NCBI GenBank assembly: GCA_045644665.1
Contig: JAZRHH010000045.1
Span: 1-64,000 of the forward strand
Direction: 5' to 3'
DNA: 64,000 nucleotides
Source of the DNA: RGIG9115 sp045644665
GTDB taxonomy: Bacteria > Bacillota > Clostridia > UBA1381
Shown here: positions 1-8,243 of the stretch, piece by piece
Numbering within the stretch: the stretch's first letter is position 1
Layout of the letters: the number at the start of each line of letters is the position of its first letter
Notes under the pieces: model-generated
What the model was told of the DNA's origin: nothing
Databases searched by the model: none
What the model saw: the letters and a program-made list of their open reading frames with translations, nothing else
Translations under genes and position numbers: made by a program

Positions 1-53
1 TAGCTCTTTTCAACTAACTCTGACATTTGTTTCGTTATTCCGAATACTGTCAT
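1..53 (-). CDS. possible N-terminus of a gene running off the left edge
   Basis: An open frame starts at ATG 53-51 on the minus strand and stays open to the window edge (17 codons, beginning MTVFGITKQMSE). A consensus-like promoter lies about 80 bases upstream. The ribosome site is weak (GGAAAATTTGAG, 6-17 bases before the ATG). The visible peptide is too short to identify. It could equally be chance within an untranslated leader. Confidence 0.3.
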   Translation of the reverse strand, partial: MTVFGITKQMSELVEKS

Positions 54-132
54 AAAAAACTCAAATTTTCCGACAAGTTTCGCACTGTTTATTTTTCAAT
101 GTACAACTGCTGTTCTCGAAGACAGCTTATTT

Positions 133-161
133 AGTTTACCATAACTACCCCACTTTGTCAA
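133..161 (-). promoter_or_regulatory. sigma-A-type promoter pointing out of the left edge
   Basis: On the minus strand TTGACA (161-156), a 17-bp spacer and TAAACT (138-133). It is divided from rmuC by the rmuC terminator, so it belongs to a transcription unit lying mostly left of the window. Confidence 0.6.
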
Positions 162-260
162 GAGTTTTTTTGAAGAAAAGACAATTTTCTTTTCTTTTGT
201 CGAGTTTTACTATCTATTCTATAATTTGAAGCATTTTTTGAAGCAGAATTACCTATTTGC

Positions 261-302
261 ACAAAAAAACTGCTCTTGCCATATACATAGCAAAAGCAGT
301 TT
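261..302 (-). terminator. terminator of the spoIID-rmuC unit
   Basis: A 13-bp perfect stem (267-279 with 290-302) with a 10-base loop is followed on the minus strand by a run of T (plus-strand A at 263-269). It lies 16 bases after the rmuC stop codon. Confidence 0.85.
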
Positions 303-317
303 CTTCTATATAATATG

Positions 318-1529
318 TCACTCTTCCAGAAGATTTACACTTTCTTCTTCCGAGATGCTTTCTACATCCCGGAGCTTTCTTTTTATTGCCGCAGTTCTTG
401 TGCCGATGAGGGTGTCAAGCTCTGTGTCTATTTGACCAAGCTTTTTCCTTGTCTTTTCCAGAATATCCGAGAACTTGTCAAACTCTGTTTTAACAGCGCC
501 AAGGATTTTCCACACCTCTGCACTTCTCTTTTGGATTGCAAGGGTTTTGAAGCCCATTTGCAAACTGTTTAAAAGTGCCGCCATAGTGCCGGGTCCCGCT
601 ATATTAATATGGTAGTCTTTTTGGAGAAGCTCTACCATTCCGCAGCGCACCGCCTCTGCATAAAGTCCCTCAAAGGGCAGGAACATTATTGCAAAGTCTG
701 TTGTGTCCGGCGGGGAAATGTACTTTGTTCTTATGTCCTTTGCAAAGGATTTCATGCGTGTAATAAGCTCTGCTCTTGCTTTCTTGATTGCCTCTGCATC
801 GCCCTCATCATACGCAGACTGAAGATTGAAATAGCAGTCTGCCGGGAACTTGGAGTCTACAGGAAGATAAACAGGCTTTTCTCCGTCACCGGGGAGCTTT
901 ATTGCAAACTCAACAACAGCGGAGCTTCCGGGAACGGTTGCAAAGTTTTCTTCGTATCTGTCACGGGGGAGTATATCCTCTAAGATTGCACCAAGCTGAA
1001 TTTCACCAAGTATTCCTCTTGTTTTTACATTAGATAAAACTTTTTTTAGGTCGCCAACGCCGGAGGCAAGGGTCTGCATTTCTCCAAGGCCTTTATAAAC
1101 CTGTTCTAGTCTTTCGCTGACGAGCCTAAAGGATTCTGTCATTTTGGTTTCCAAAGTTTTCTCAAGCTTTTCGTCAACAGTTTTGCGCATGGACTCAAGC
1201 TTTTCATTATTATCCTTGCGTATGGTTTCAAGACTTGCAGAAACAGTTGTACGAAGATTTTCAAGCCTTTGCTCGTTTGATTTTTCGAGTGAACGAAGTC
1301 TTTCTTCCATAGTAAGAAGCTGATTTTTCAAATTCTCTGCACTTTGCGCCTGACCCTCGGACATTGACTTTCTCATATCATCAAGGCGTCCCAGCTGCAC
1401 ATCCCCCATATTTTTTTGATTTTGAGAGAAAAGGTCATAAAGGGCACGACCGTTTTCCTTTTTAGATAGAAGAATTATCAAAAGAACAATTGCGCCAAGC
1501 AAAAGTCCAATTATTATAAAGTCTGTCAT
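318..1529 (-). CDS. rmuC: RmuC family DNA recombination protein
   Basis: Protein of 403 residues. Residues about 3-20 form one membrane anchor, residues about 45-150 are a charged coiled coil, and the rest is the RmuC domain, related to restriction-endonuclease folds and thought to limit DNA inversions. The segments KVLSNVKTRGILGEIQL and PVDSKFP are characteristic. I start at ATG 1529 because GAGGT lies just upstream and the hydrophobic anchor follows at once; a start 19 codons earlier has no ribosome site. It lies downstream of spoIID with 53 bp between, and a terminator follows. The biochemical role of the family is still poorly defined. Confidence 0.9.
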   Translation of the reverse strand: MTDFIIIGLLLGAIVLLIILLSKKENGRALYDLFSQNQKNMGDVQLGRLDDMRKSMSEGQAQSAENLKNQLLTMEERLRSLEKSNEQRLENLRTTVSASLETIRKDNNEKLESMRKTVDEKLEKTLETKMTESFRLVSERLEQVYKGLGEMQTLASGVGDLKKVLSNVKTRGILGEIQLGAILEDILPRDRYEENFATVPGSSAVVEFAIKLPGDGEKPVYLPVDSKFPADCYFNLQSAYDEGDAEAIKKARAELITRMKSFAKDIRTKYISPPDTTDFAIMFLPFEGLYAEAVRCGMVELLQKDYHINIAGPGTMAALLNSLQMGFKTLAIQKRSAEVWKILGAVKTEFDKFSDILEKTRKKLGQIDTELDTLIGTRTAAIKRKLRDVESISEEESVNLLEE

Positions 1530-1582
1530 ATGTACTACCTCACACGTATTTTCTTTAATTATAACACTGTGAAAATCCTTTG

Positions 1583-2530
1583 TCAACCGATTGTTGTGCC
1601 TGTATAATAATAGGTAAGAATTTCTTTGTAGTCACTTCCATTGTTTCCCATAAAGTTTGCTCCGTACTGGCTCATTCCAACTCCGTGACCATTACCTTTT
1701 ACCTTCATAACTATTTTGTCCTCCACCTGTTCTATCTGCACGTTAGTGGAGCGGAGGGCAAAGATTTCCCGGAAAGTTGTACCCTTTACTTCCACTCCCC
1801 CAAGTTTAATTTTTATGATCCCTCCCGCCTCGGAACGAACAATATCAGAGAATAACCCACAATTCCAATCGGTATTATCTATTTTGCCTGAAACTGTGTC
1901 ACAAAACTCCTGTACTGTGCAGGAAAATTCCGATAAAAACTTAGGCGAAAGCTCATCTCCTTTGCTTTCCACACTTCTTAGATATGGGAGATCTTTTCCC
2001 CATACGTCTTTTGAGTTCTCAGTTTTTCCGGATGACGTAGAGTGGAATAGGGCAGAGATTGGCTCTCCCTTATATTTTATAATTTCCCCCGCAGTTTCCT
2101 CAACGGCTTTTGAAACCCTTCCCCAATATTCCTCTCTTTTATCTTGTTCCCACGCCTCCTTTCTTTCACTTTCTGAAAGCCACGCCTTGCAATGCTTGTA
2201 GTCCGTACACACTACGCCACCCTTGTGCGCCTCATGATTTTCGTCCATTTTGGCACACAGGTAGGTTCTAGCCGCAACAGCCTGTGCCTTTAGTGCCTCA
2301 AAAGAAAATGTTGCAGGCATTTCCGCTCCCACTACCTCTTTGAGATATTGAGATGTGTTCATTTCTACCACCTTGTCCTCTGATGTTATGTAAACCTTTA
2401 CCCTTTCAGAAAGCTCCTTTTTTTCTCCTTTTTCTGTTTTTATTTTCCCTCCTATGAACACGCCTATGGGTGGCAGAATTAATATTACAATTAAAAGATA
2501 CAAAGCTCCGAAGATAAGCCCCTTTTTCAA
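1583..2530 (-). CDS. spoIID: stage II sporulation protein D (SpoIID), peptidoglycan lytic transglycosylase
   Basis: Membrane-anchored lytic transglycosylase of the SpoIIDMP engulfment complex, which thins septal peptidoglycan during engulfment. Length 315 residues, near the usual size. One membrane segment at residues 5-25 is followed by the SpoIID domain: VVGAEMPATFSFEALKAQAV holds the conserved catalytic Glu, CTDYKHC carries the cysteine pair known from clostridial SpoIID zinc binding, and NGHGVGMSQYGA is the C-terminal signature. The start is TTG 2530, preceded by AGGGGG. An upstream minus-strand CATATAAT (2567-2560) resembles a sigma-E -10, as expected for mother-cell expression, but I see no clear -35. 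spoIIM and spoIIP are not adjacent. Confidence 0.93.
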   Translation of the reverse strand: MKKGLIFGALYLLIVILILPPIGVFIGGKIKTEKGEKKELSERVKVYITSEDKVVEMNTSQYLKEVVGAEMPATFSFEALKAQAVAARTYLCAKMDENHEAHKGGVVCTDYKHCKAWLSESERKEAWEQDKREEYWGRVSKAVEETAGEIIKYKGEPISALFHSTSSGKTENSKDVWGKDLPYLRSVESKGDELSPKFLSEFSCTVQEFCDTVSGKIDNTDWNCGLFSDIVRSEAGGIIKIKLGGVEVKGTTFREIFALRSTNVQIEQVEDKIVMKVKGNGHGVGMSQYGANFMGNNGSDYKEILTYYYTGTTIG

Positions 2531-2587
2531 TGAAATTACCCCCTATTAAAAATTGGTACATTATATGAAGAAATTATTAAAAAACTC

Positions 2588-2616
2588 TTGAAATTACACC
2601 AAAAAAATGGTATAAT
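2588..2616 (+). promoter_or_regulatory. sigma-A promoter of the recJ-relA run
   Basis: TTGAAA (2588-2593), exactly 17 bp, TATAAT (2611-2616). It lies 48 bases before the recJ start, and no clear terminator is seen before 10.5 kb, so it may drive recJ through gyrB. Confidence 0.8.
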
Positions 2617-2664
2617 TAGAGCAGTATAGCTTACAATAAATAATATGGCTAAAGGGGTGAACAT

Positions 2665-4365
2665 ATGCAGCAGAAAAACTGGATTTTTTTAAATAAAGAT
2701 TATGATAAAAATGACATTTTATCCGCTGCAAAAAGGCTTAACATTTCACCCGTTATTGTAACCCTTTTATATAACAGAGGAATAAATTCCGATACAGAAA
2801 TTCAGTCCTTTTTATCCAAGTCTATGCAAGCAGTTCACAATCCCTTTTTGCTTCCCGATATGGATAAGGCGGTGGACAGAATTTTACTTGCCCTTGAAGA
2901 AAAACAAAAAATTTGCATTTACGGAGACTATGATGTTGACGGAATAACCGCTACAGTTCTCCTTTACAAATATCTTCTGTCCCACGGCGCAGATGTTTCC
3001 TACTACATACCGGACCGTGAAGAAGAGGGATACGGAATTAATATAAAAGCAATAAACAAAATTTCCAAAACCGGCTGCAAATTGCTGATTACTGTTGACT
3101 GCGGCATAACAGCCACAGGAGAAACAGAGCTTGCAAAGGCGCAAGGGATGGACGTTATTATAACAGACCATCATACCTGTATGGAAAAGTTGCCGGCTGC
3201 AACAGCCGTTATAAATCCCAAACGAAAGGACAGCGAGTATCCTTTTCCCGATTTGGCAGGAGTTGGAGTTGCATTTAAAACAGTTCTTGCCCTGTCTGTA
3301 AGGCTTGGAGAGAGCACAAAAGACGTGTTTTATAAATATGCGCCCTATGCTGCAATCGGAACTGTTGCGGACGTAGTTTCTCTTACAAGTGAAAACAGAG
3401 TAATTGTTGACAGAGGAATTAAAACCATAAAAACAAGACCTGCACCGGGCATTTCCGCCCTTCTTGAAATTGCAGGCGTAAAGGAACTAAGCGCCGGCTC
3501 TATAGCATTTGGCATTGCACCCCGTATAAATGCAGCAGGAAGAATGGGCAGCGCCAAGACAGCGGTAGAGCTGCTACTTTCGGCAAATCCCAATACCGCC
3601 AAGGAAATTGCCGCAGAGCTTGATACAGAAAATCAGCGTAGACGTGCAGCGGAAAAGGATATTTTTGAAGAAGCACAAAAGATGATAGATGAAAACCCAT
3701 CAATTCTTTCAAAGCCTGTTCTTGTTATAGCAGGCGAGTGTTGGCACAAGGGCGTGGTGGGGATTGTTGCGTCAAGGCTTTCGGAAAAATATTATAAACC
3801 CACAATTTTAATTTCCTATGAGGACGGTACAGGTCATGGCTCATGCCGCAGTATCGAGGGCTTTAACATAACAGAGGCGCTTGCATTTTCAAGCGACCTT
3901 TTGGACAAATACGGCGGTCATGCAATGGCTGCGGGACTTACCGTTAAAACAGAGAACATAGAACACCTTGCAGATAAAATAAACAAATTTGCAAAAGAGA
4001 AACTTTCAAAAGAAATTTTAACTCCCAAGCTTCCTATAGACCTCAGAATAACCGCCGCCTCTCTTACAGAGGAAAATATAAGGATTATTTCCGGTCTTGA
4101 GCCATTTGGCGAGGGAAATCATATGCCCGTATTTGCAATTTGCGGGGCAGAGGTTGCCTCCTGTATGCCTATGGGGGAGGAAGGCGCACACCTCAGACTT
4201 CAGCTAAAAAAAGACGGGGTTAAACTGTCCTGTGTAGCGTTCCGGATGGGAGAGCTCTATAACAGCCTTCCTGCAGGAAAAATCGTAGATATTGCATTTA
4301 CACCGGAAATAAACAACTTTAACGGAAGACAAAGCATTCAGCTTCGAATAGAAGACATTAAATGA
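2665..4365 (+). CDS. recJ: single-stranded-DNA-specific exonuclease RecJ
   Basis: 5'-3' exonuclease on single-stranded DNA, used in recombination and mismatch or base-excision repair. Protein of 566 residues, a usual RecJ core length. The DHH phosphoesterase motifs are intact: GDYDVDG (87-93), VDCG (144-147) and TDHH (167-170). The DHHA1 domain follows with GHGSCRS and the GGH motif in KYGGHAMAAG; a C-terminal OB-like domain ends the protein. The start ATG 2665 has AAAGGGGTGA just upstream. The stop overlaps the first possible start of relA, so the two genes are coupled. Confidence 0.95.
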   Translation: MQQKNWIFLNKDYDKNDILSAAKRLNISPVIVTLLYNRGINSDTEIQSFLSKSMQAVHNPFLLPDMDKAVDRILLALEEKQKICIYGDYDVDGITATVLLYKYLLSHGADVSYYIPDREEEGYGINIKAINKISKTGCKLLITVDCGITATGETELAKAQGMDVIITDHHTCMEKLPAATAVINPKRKDSEYPFPDLAGVGVAFKTVLALSVRLGESTKDVFYKYAPYAAIGTVADVVSLTSENRVIVDRGIKTIKTRPAPGISALLEIAGVKELSAGSIAFGIAPRINAAGRMGSAKTAVELLLSANPNTAKEIAAELDTENQRRRAAEKDIFEEAQKMIDENPSILSKPVLVIAGECWHKGVVGIVASRLSEKYYKPTILISYEDGTGHGSCRSIEGFNITEALAFSSDLLDKYGGHAMAAGLTVKTENIEHLADKINKFAKEKLSKEILTPKLPIDLRITAASLTEENIRIISGLEPFGEGNHMPVFAICGAEVASCMPMGEEGAHLRLQLKKDGVKLSCVAFRMGELYNSLPAGKIVDIAFTPEINNFNGRQSIQLRIEDIK

Positions 4366-4379
4366 AAGGAGTGATTTTC

Positions 4380-6611
4380 ATGGAAAACAACATACTGGCT
4401 TATGAAAAGTTTCCTGACATCGCAGACACCTCAAAGCATATCATAGAGCAGATTATTGAGATTGTAAAGGCAAATACACCCGATGCCAATACGGATATGA
4501 TTTATATTGCTTACAAGCTCGCAAAGCACGCCCATGAAAATCAGCTTCGAAAAAGCGGGGAGCCCTATATTACACACCCTGTGCAAATAGCCTATATTGC
4601 CGCAAGTATGTCTGTTGACGTGGTTGGAATAACGGCCTGCCTTTTGCACGATGTGGTAGAGGACACAAACTATACCCTGGATAACATTAAGGATTTGTTC
4701 GGAACAGAGGTTGCAGAGCTTGTGGACGGCGTAACAAAGCTTACAAAGCTCCAGTATTCAACCCTGGAAGAACAACAGGTAGAAAACTTAAGAAAAATGT
4801 TTCTTGCCATGGCAAAGGACATAAGAGTTATTATTGTAAAGCTCATAGACAGGCTTCACAATATGCGTACTCTTGACTCCATGAAGCCTGAAAAGCAGCT
4901 TGAAAAGGCAAGGGAAACCCTGGAAGTTTACGCCCCTCTTGCTCACAGACTTGGTATGTCAAAAATTAAGGTAGAGCTTGAAGATTTGGCGCTTAAATAC
5001 TTAGACCCTGTTGCCTACGAGGAAATAAGGGAAAATATTAAGCAAAAGCGCAGCGAGCGTGAAGAATACATTAAGAACATTATTGAGGATATTCGTGTTA
5101 AGGTTGCAGATGCAGGCATAAAAGCAACTGTAAAGGGAAGAGCAAAGCATTTTTATAGTATCTTCCGCAAAATGTATACCCAGAACAAGAATATTGACGA
5201 GATTTATGATCTGTTTGCAGTTCGTGTAATTGTGGACTCTGTTGCAGACTGCTATGCGGTGCTTGGAATGGTCCATGAAATGTACACGCCTGTACCTATG
5301 CGCGTCAAGGACTACATTGCTATGCCAAAGCCAAATATGTACCAGTCACTTCACACAACTGTAATCGGTACAAGCGGCACACCCTTTGAAATACAGATTC
5401 GTACCTGGGAAATGCACAAGGTGGCAGAAGAAGGTATCGCAGCACACTGGAAATACAAAGAGGGTGTTTCAGGCGAGAACCCAATGGACTCAAAGCTTGA
5501 ATGGGTGCGTCAGCTTCTTGAAACACAAATGAATAATGTGGACAGTGACGACTTTTTGAGTACCCTCAAAATAGACCTTTTTGCAGACGAGGTTTTTGTT
5601 TTTACACCAAACGGAAAAGTAATATGCCTTCCTGCAAAGAGTACTGTTATAGACTTTGCCTTTGCAATTCACTCACAGGTAGGCTATAAAATGAGCGGTG
5701 CAAAGGTAAACGGAAAGATTGTTCAGAATAACTACATTCTCAAAAACGGCGAGATAGTGGAAATTCTTGCAAATAACAACCACGGCCCAAGCCTTGACTG
5801 GCTTAAGATTGTTAGAACAAGTCAGGCAAAGAGCAAAATTAACCAATGGTTTAAAAAGCAAAACCGTGATGATAATATTGTCCACGGAAAGGAGCTTATA
5901 GAAAAAGAGCTAAAACGTATGGGTTACTCCCACGCACAGCTTTTCCGTGACGAGTGGGTTAACAGACTGCTGCGAAGATACGGGTATCAGAACATGGATG
6001 ACCTGTATGCCGGAGTAGGCTACGGAGCAGTAACACCACAAAAGATTTTGCTAAGGCTAAGGGATGACCTTAAGGCAGAGCAAAAGGATCAGCAAAAGAA
6101 AGAAAACCCCATTGTTATTGAACCCGAATCTCAAAACAAAAAACAAACCTCCACAGGCAAGGGCATAATTGTAAAGGGAATAGACAACTGCCTTGTAAGA
6201 ATTGCCGGCTGCTGTGCACCTGTACCGGGGGATGATATAGTAGGATTTATAACAAAGGGCAGAGGTGTTTCTGTGCACCGGGCAGACTGTCCGAATATGA
6301 AGCCGGAAAATATGCCGGAGGAGGACAGAGCAAGGTTTATTGATGTTTCATGGGGCGTAGAGCCGGAGAGCTCATATATTGCAAACATACAAATAGAAGC
6401 ACCCGAGCGTGCGGGAATTATGTTCGAGGTATCTGCTGTGCTTAATGATATGCATATATGCTGCAAAACAATAAACGCCTTTGTTACAAAGAAAAATATT
6501 GCGGTGGTACAGGTGGGCATACAAATTTCAAACAAAGACGAGCTTTCACTTGTGCTTAAGAAAATAAATCAGATACCGGACGTTACAAAGGTAATGCGTA
6601 TATCAAACTGA
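4380..6611 (+). CDS. relA: bifunctional (p)ppGpp synthetase/hydrolase (Rel)
   Basis: Makes and degrades the alarmone (p)ppGpp in the stringent response. Protein of 743 residues with the full long-RSH layout: hydrolase HD domain with HD at 90-91 and the following ED (LLHDVVED), synthetase domain around 220-340 (RGRAKHFYSIFRKM; MPKPNMYQSLHTT), TGS domain around 390-450 (FVFTPNGKVICLPA), a zinc-finger-like Cys region (RIAGCCAPVPGD) and a C-terminal ACT domain. I chose ATG 4380 because AAAGGAG sits 7-8 bases upstream; an in-frame ATG at 4362 overlaps the recJ stop but lacks a ribosome site. In many Firmicutes rel follows recJ in the same way. Confidence 0.96.
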   Translation: MENNILAYEKFPDIADTSKHIIEQIIEIVKANTPDANTDMIYIAYKLAKHAHENQLRKSGEPYITHPVQIAYIAASMSVDVVGITACLLHDVVEDTNYTLDNIKDLFGTEVAELVDGVTKLTKLQYSTLEEQQVENLRKMFLAMAKDIRVIIVKLIDRLHNMRTLDSMKPEKQLEKARETLEVYAPLAHRLGMSKIKVELEDLALKYLDPVAYEEIRENIKQKRSEREEYIKNIIEDIRVKVADAGIKATVKGRAKHFYSIFRKMYTQNKNIDEIYDLFAVRVIVDSVADCYAVLGMVHEMYTPVPMRVKDYIAMPKPNMYQSLHTTVIGTSGTPFEIQIRTWEMHKVAEEGIAAHWKYKEGVSGENPMDSKLEWVRQLLETQMNNVDSDDFLSTLKIDLFADEVFVFTPNGKVICLPAKSTVIDFAFAIHSQVGYKMSGAKVNGKIVQNNYILKNGEIVEILANNNHGPSLDWLKIVRTSQAKSKINQWFKKQNRDDNIVHGKELIEKELKRMGYSHAQLFRDEWVNRLLRRYGYQNMDDLYAGVGYGAVTPQKILLRLRDDLKAEQKDQQKKENPIVIEPESQNKKQTSTGKGIIVKGIDNCLVRIAGCCAPVPGDDIVGFITKGRGVSVHRADCPNMKPENMPEEDRARFIDVSWGVEPESSYIANIQIEAPERAGIMFEVSAVLNDMHICCKTINAFVTKKNIAVVQVGIQISNKDELSLVLKKINQIPDVTKVMRISN

Positions 6612-6627
6612 TTTTTAGAGGTGGAAA

Positions 6628-6852
6628 ATGGTAGTAGAAAATGTTACTTTAACCACAGAATTTATAAAGCTTGATCAGCTTCTAAAATTTGCAAACGCGG
6701 CAGAAAGCGGCGGCATGGCAAAGGAAATGATACAGGACGGGATTGTTCTTGTAAATGACGAAGTATGCACCATGCGCGGCAAAAAAATCCGCCCTGGTGA
6801 CAGCGTGCTAGTGGATTTTGAAGACGATAGCTTTCTGATTAAGGTTTTATAA
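6628..6852 (+). CDS. yaaA: YaaA/RlbA-type S4-domain RNA-binding protein
   Basis: Small S4-like protein of 74 residues (LDQLLKFANAAESGGMAKEM; GKKIRPGD), a probable RNA binder linked in other Firmicutes to ribosome assembly. In the usual origin cluster it lies between dnaN and recF; here recF follows but recJ-relA stand upstream instead of dnaA-dnaN. GAGGTGG precedes the ATG. Only 16 bp separate it from relA and 3 bp from recF, so it is in one transcript with both. Confidence 0.9.
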   Translation: MVVENVTLTTEFIKLDQLLKFANAAESGGMAKEMIQDGIVLVNDEVCTMRGKKIRPGDSVLVDFEDDSFLIKVL

Positions 6853-6855
6853 ATT

Positions 6856-7956
6856 ATGTATGTTAAAAGTGTTAATTTAAAAAATTTCAGAAATTTTAAA
6901 GACCAAACCATTGATTTTTCCGGCACAACCAACATCATATGCGGCAATAACGCAAACGGAAAAACCAATATACTGGAATCCGTTTACCTTTTCGGCTACG
7001 GCAAAAGCCACCGCACGAAAAGTGACGGGGAAATGATTAAGTTCTCTGAAGAAGCCGCCAAGGTAACAATTGATTTTGAAAACAGCGGCAGGGAGTTTAA
7101 GGCTGTTATGTGCCTTACAGGTGACGGCAAAAAGAACATAACCGTCAACAACGTACCAATTAAGAAGCTAAGCCGTCTTATGAGTTACTTCCACGCTGTG
7201 CTCTTTTCCCCGGAGGACCTTTCTCTTGTAAAGGGCGCACCCTCTGCAAGGCGAAAGTTTATGGATGCAAGCCTATGCAGAATTTATCCAAAGTATTTTG
7301 CAGCCCTTTCAGAGTATAAAAAGGCAGGGGCGGAAAAAAATATGCTTCTTCGAAGCCTAAAGAAAAAGGGCAAAACAGAGGACAGCTACCTATCCCTCTG
7401 GAATGAAAGGATTTCCGAGCCATGCGAAAAGATTATGAATGCGCGCCGTGAGTTTATAGCCGAGCTTTCTGTGTTTGCGGCAAAGATACAAAAAGACATC
7501 TCCGGAGAAGAATTACGTATGGAGTATGAACCAAGCATAAAGGCACGCTCTGCAAAGGAAATATTTGACTTTTTAGAAGAAAACCAAAAACGTGAAATAG
7601 ACAACTCCTCTATGTGCTACGGTGTACAAAGGGATGATATTTCACTTAAAATAGGGGATTTGGACGCAAGGCTTTTTGCATCCCAGGGACAGCAGCGTAC
7701 AACCGCTCTCTCTATGCGAATTGCAGAGGCGGACTATGTTTTTGAAAAAACAGGTGAGTATCCCGTTTTGCTCCTTGACGATATATTTTCAGAGCTTGAT
7801 GTTACAAGGAGAATGTACCTGTGGCAGAGAATTTATGACAAGCAAGTTATTATAACCTGCACAGATACGGATATATTTGAAAACCTGAACAATGCAAAGC
7901 TCTTTAACGTAGAAAATAATACTGTTACAGAAAAAGAAATAGGAGGCGGAAAATAA
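6856..7956 (+). CDS. recF: DNA replication and repair protein RecF
   Basis: SMC-like ATPase of the RecFOR pathway that loads RecA onto gapped DNA. Protein of 366 residues, standard length. Visible motifs are Walker A GNNANGKTN near residue 35, the signature SQGQQRT near residue 275, and Walker B VLLLDDIFSELD near residue 305. The ATG starts 3 bp after the yaaA stop, with only AAGG 15 bases upstream, so translation is probably coupled to yaaA. RecO (19.9 kb) and RecA (61.7 kb) of the same pathway are also in this window. Confidence 0.95.
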   Translation: MYVKSVNLKNFRNFKDQTIDFSGTTNIICGNNANGKTNILESVYLFGYGKSHRTKSDGEMIKFSEEAAKVTIDFENSGREFKAVMCLTGDGKKNITVNNVPIKKLSRLMSYFHAVLFSPEDLSLVKGAPSARRKFMDASLCRIYPKYFAALSEYKKAGAEKNMLLRSLKKKGKTEDSYLSLWNERISEPCEKIMNARREFIAELSVFAAKIQKDISGEELRMEYEPSIKARSAKEIFDFLEENQKREIDNSSMCYGVQRDDISLKIGDLDARLFASQGQQRTTALSMRIAEADYVFEKTGEYPVLLLDDIFSELDVTRRMYLWQRIYDKQVIITCTDTDIFENLNNAKLFNVENNTVTEKEIGGGK

Positions 7957-8226
7957 ATGTATCTTCATCTTGGAAACAACTTTACCATAAATACCGAGGA
8001 TATAGTAGGTATTTTTGATATGGACAACACCACCGTCTCAAAGCGCGGACGTCATTTTCTGCCGGATGCAGAAAAAAGCGGAAAAGTAATAAACGCCTCG
8101 GAGGATTTGCCAAAGTCCTTTATAGTAACAAACAGAGGCGGCGAAACAAAGGTTTATATTTCATCAATTTCCACCCACACTCTTAATAAGAGAACGGAAA
8201 CATCGGATATTATAGATGAATATTGA
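7957..8226 (+). CDS. remB: extracellular matrix regulator RemB (YaaB)
   Basis: Small DUF370-type protein of 89 residues (YLHLGNNFTINTEDIVGIFD). In Bacillus subtilis the same gene between recF and gyrB is remB, a regulator of matrix genes related to the DNA binder RemA. Start ATG 7957 follows the recF stop directly, with GGAGGCGG upstream inside recF. The target in this organism is unknown; position and sequence make the family call firm. Confidence 0.88.
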   Translation: MYLHLGNNFTINTEDIVGIFDMDNTTVSKRGRHFLPDAEKSGKVINASEDLPKSFIVTNRGGETKVYISSISTHTLNKRTETSDIIDEY

Positions 8227-8243
8227 AAGGAATGGATAATAAA

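Noticed and set aside
1..161. rRNA operon leader at the left edge
   Set aside because: The promoter is strong, but an open frame with an ATG runs to the edge and no rRNA sequence is visible.
609..983. Antisense open frames such as this one, inside rmuC, and many others within real genes
   Set aside because: They lie opposite well-supported genes, lack ribosome sites and show the low-complexity composition of complementary-strand shadows.
2560..2567. Sigma-E promoter of spoIID
   Set aside because: CATATAAT suits a sigma-E -10, but no acceptable -35 lies at the right distance; kept only as a remark.
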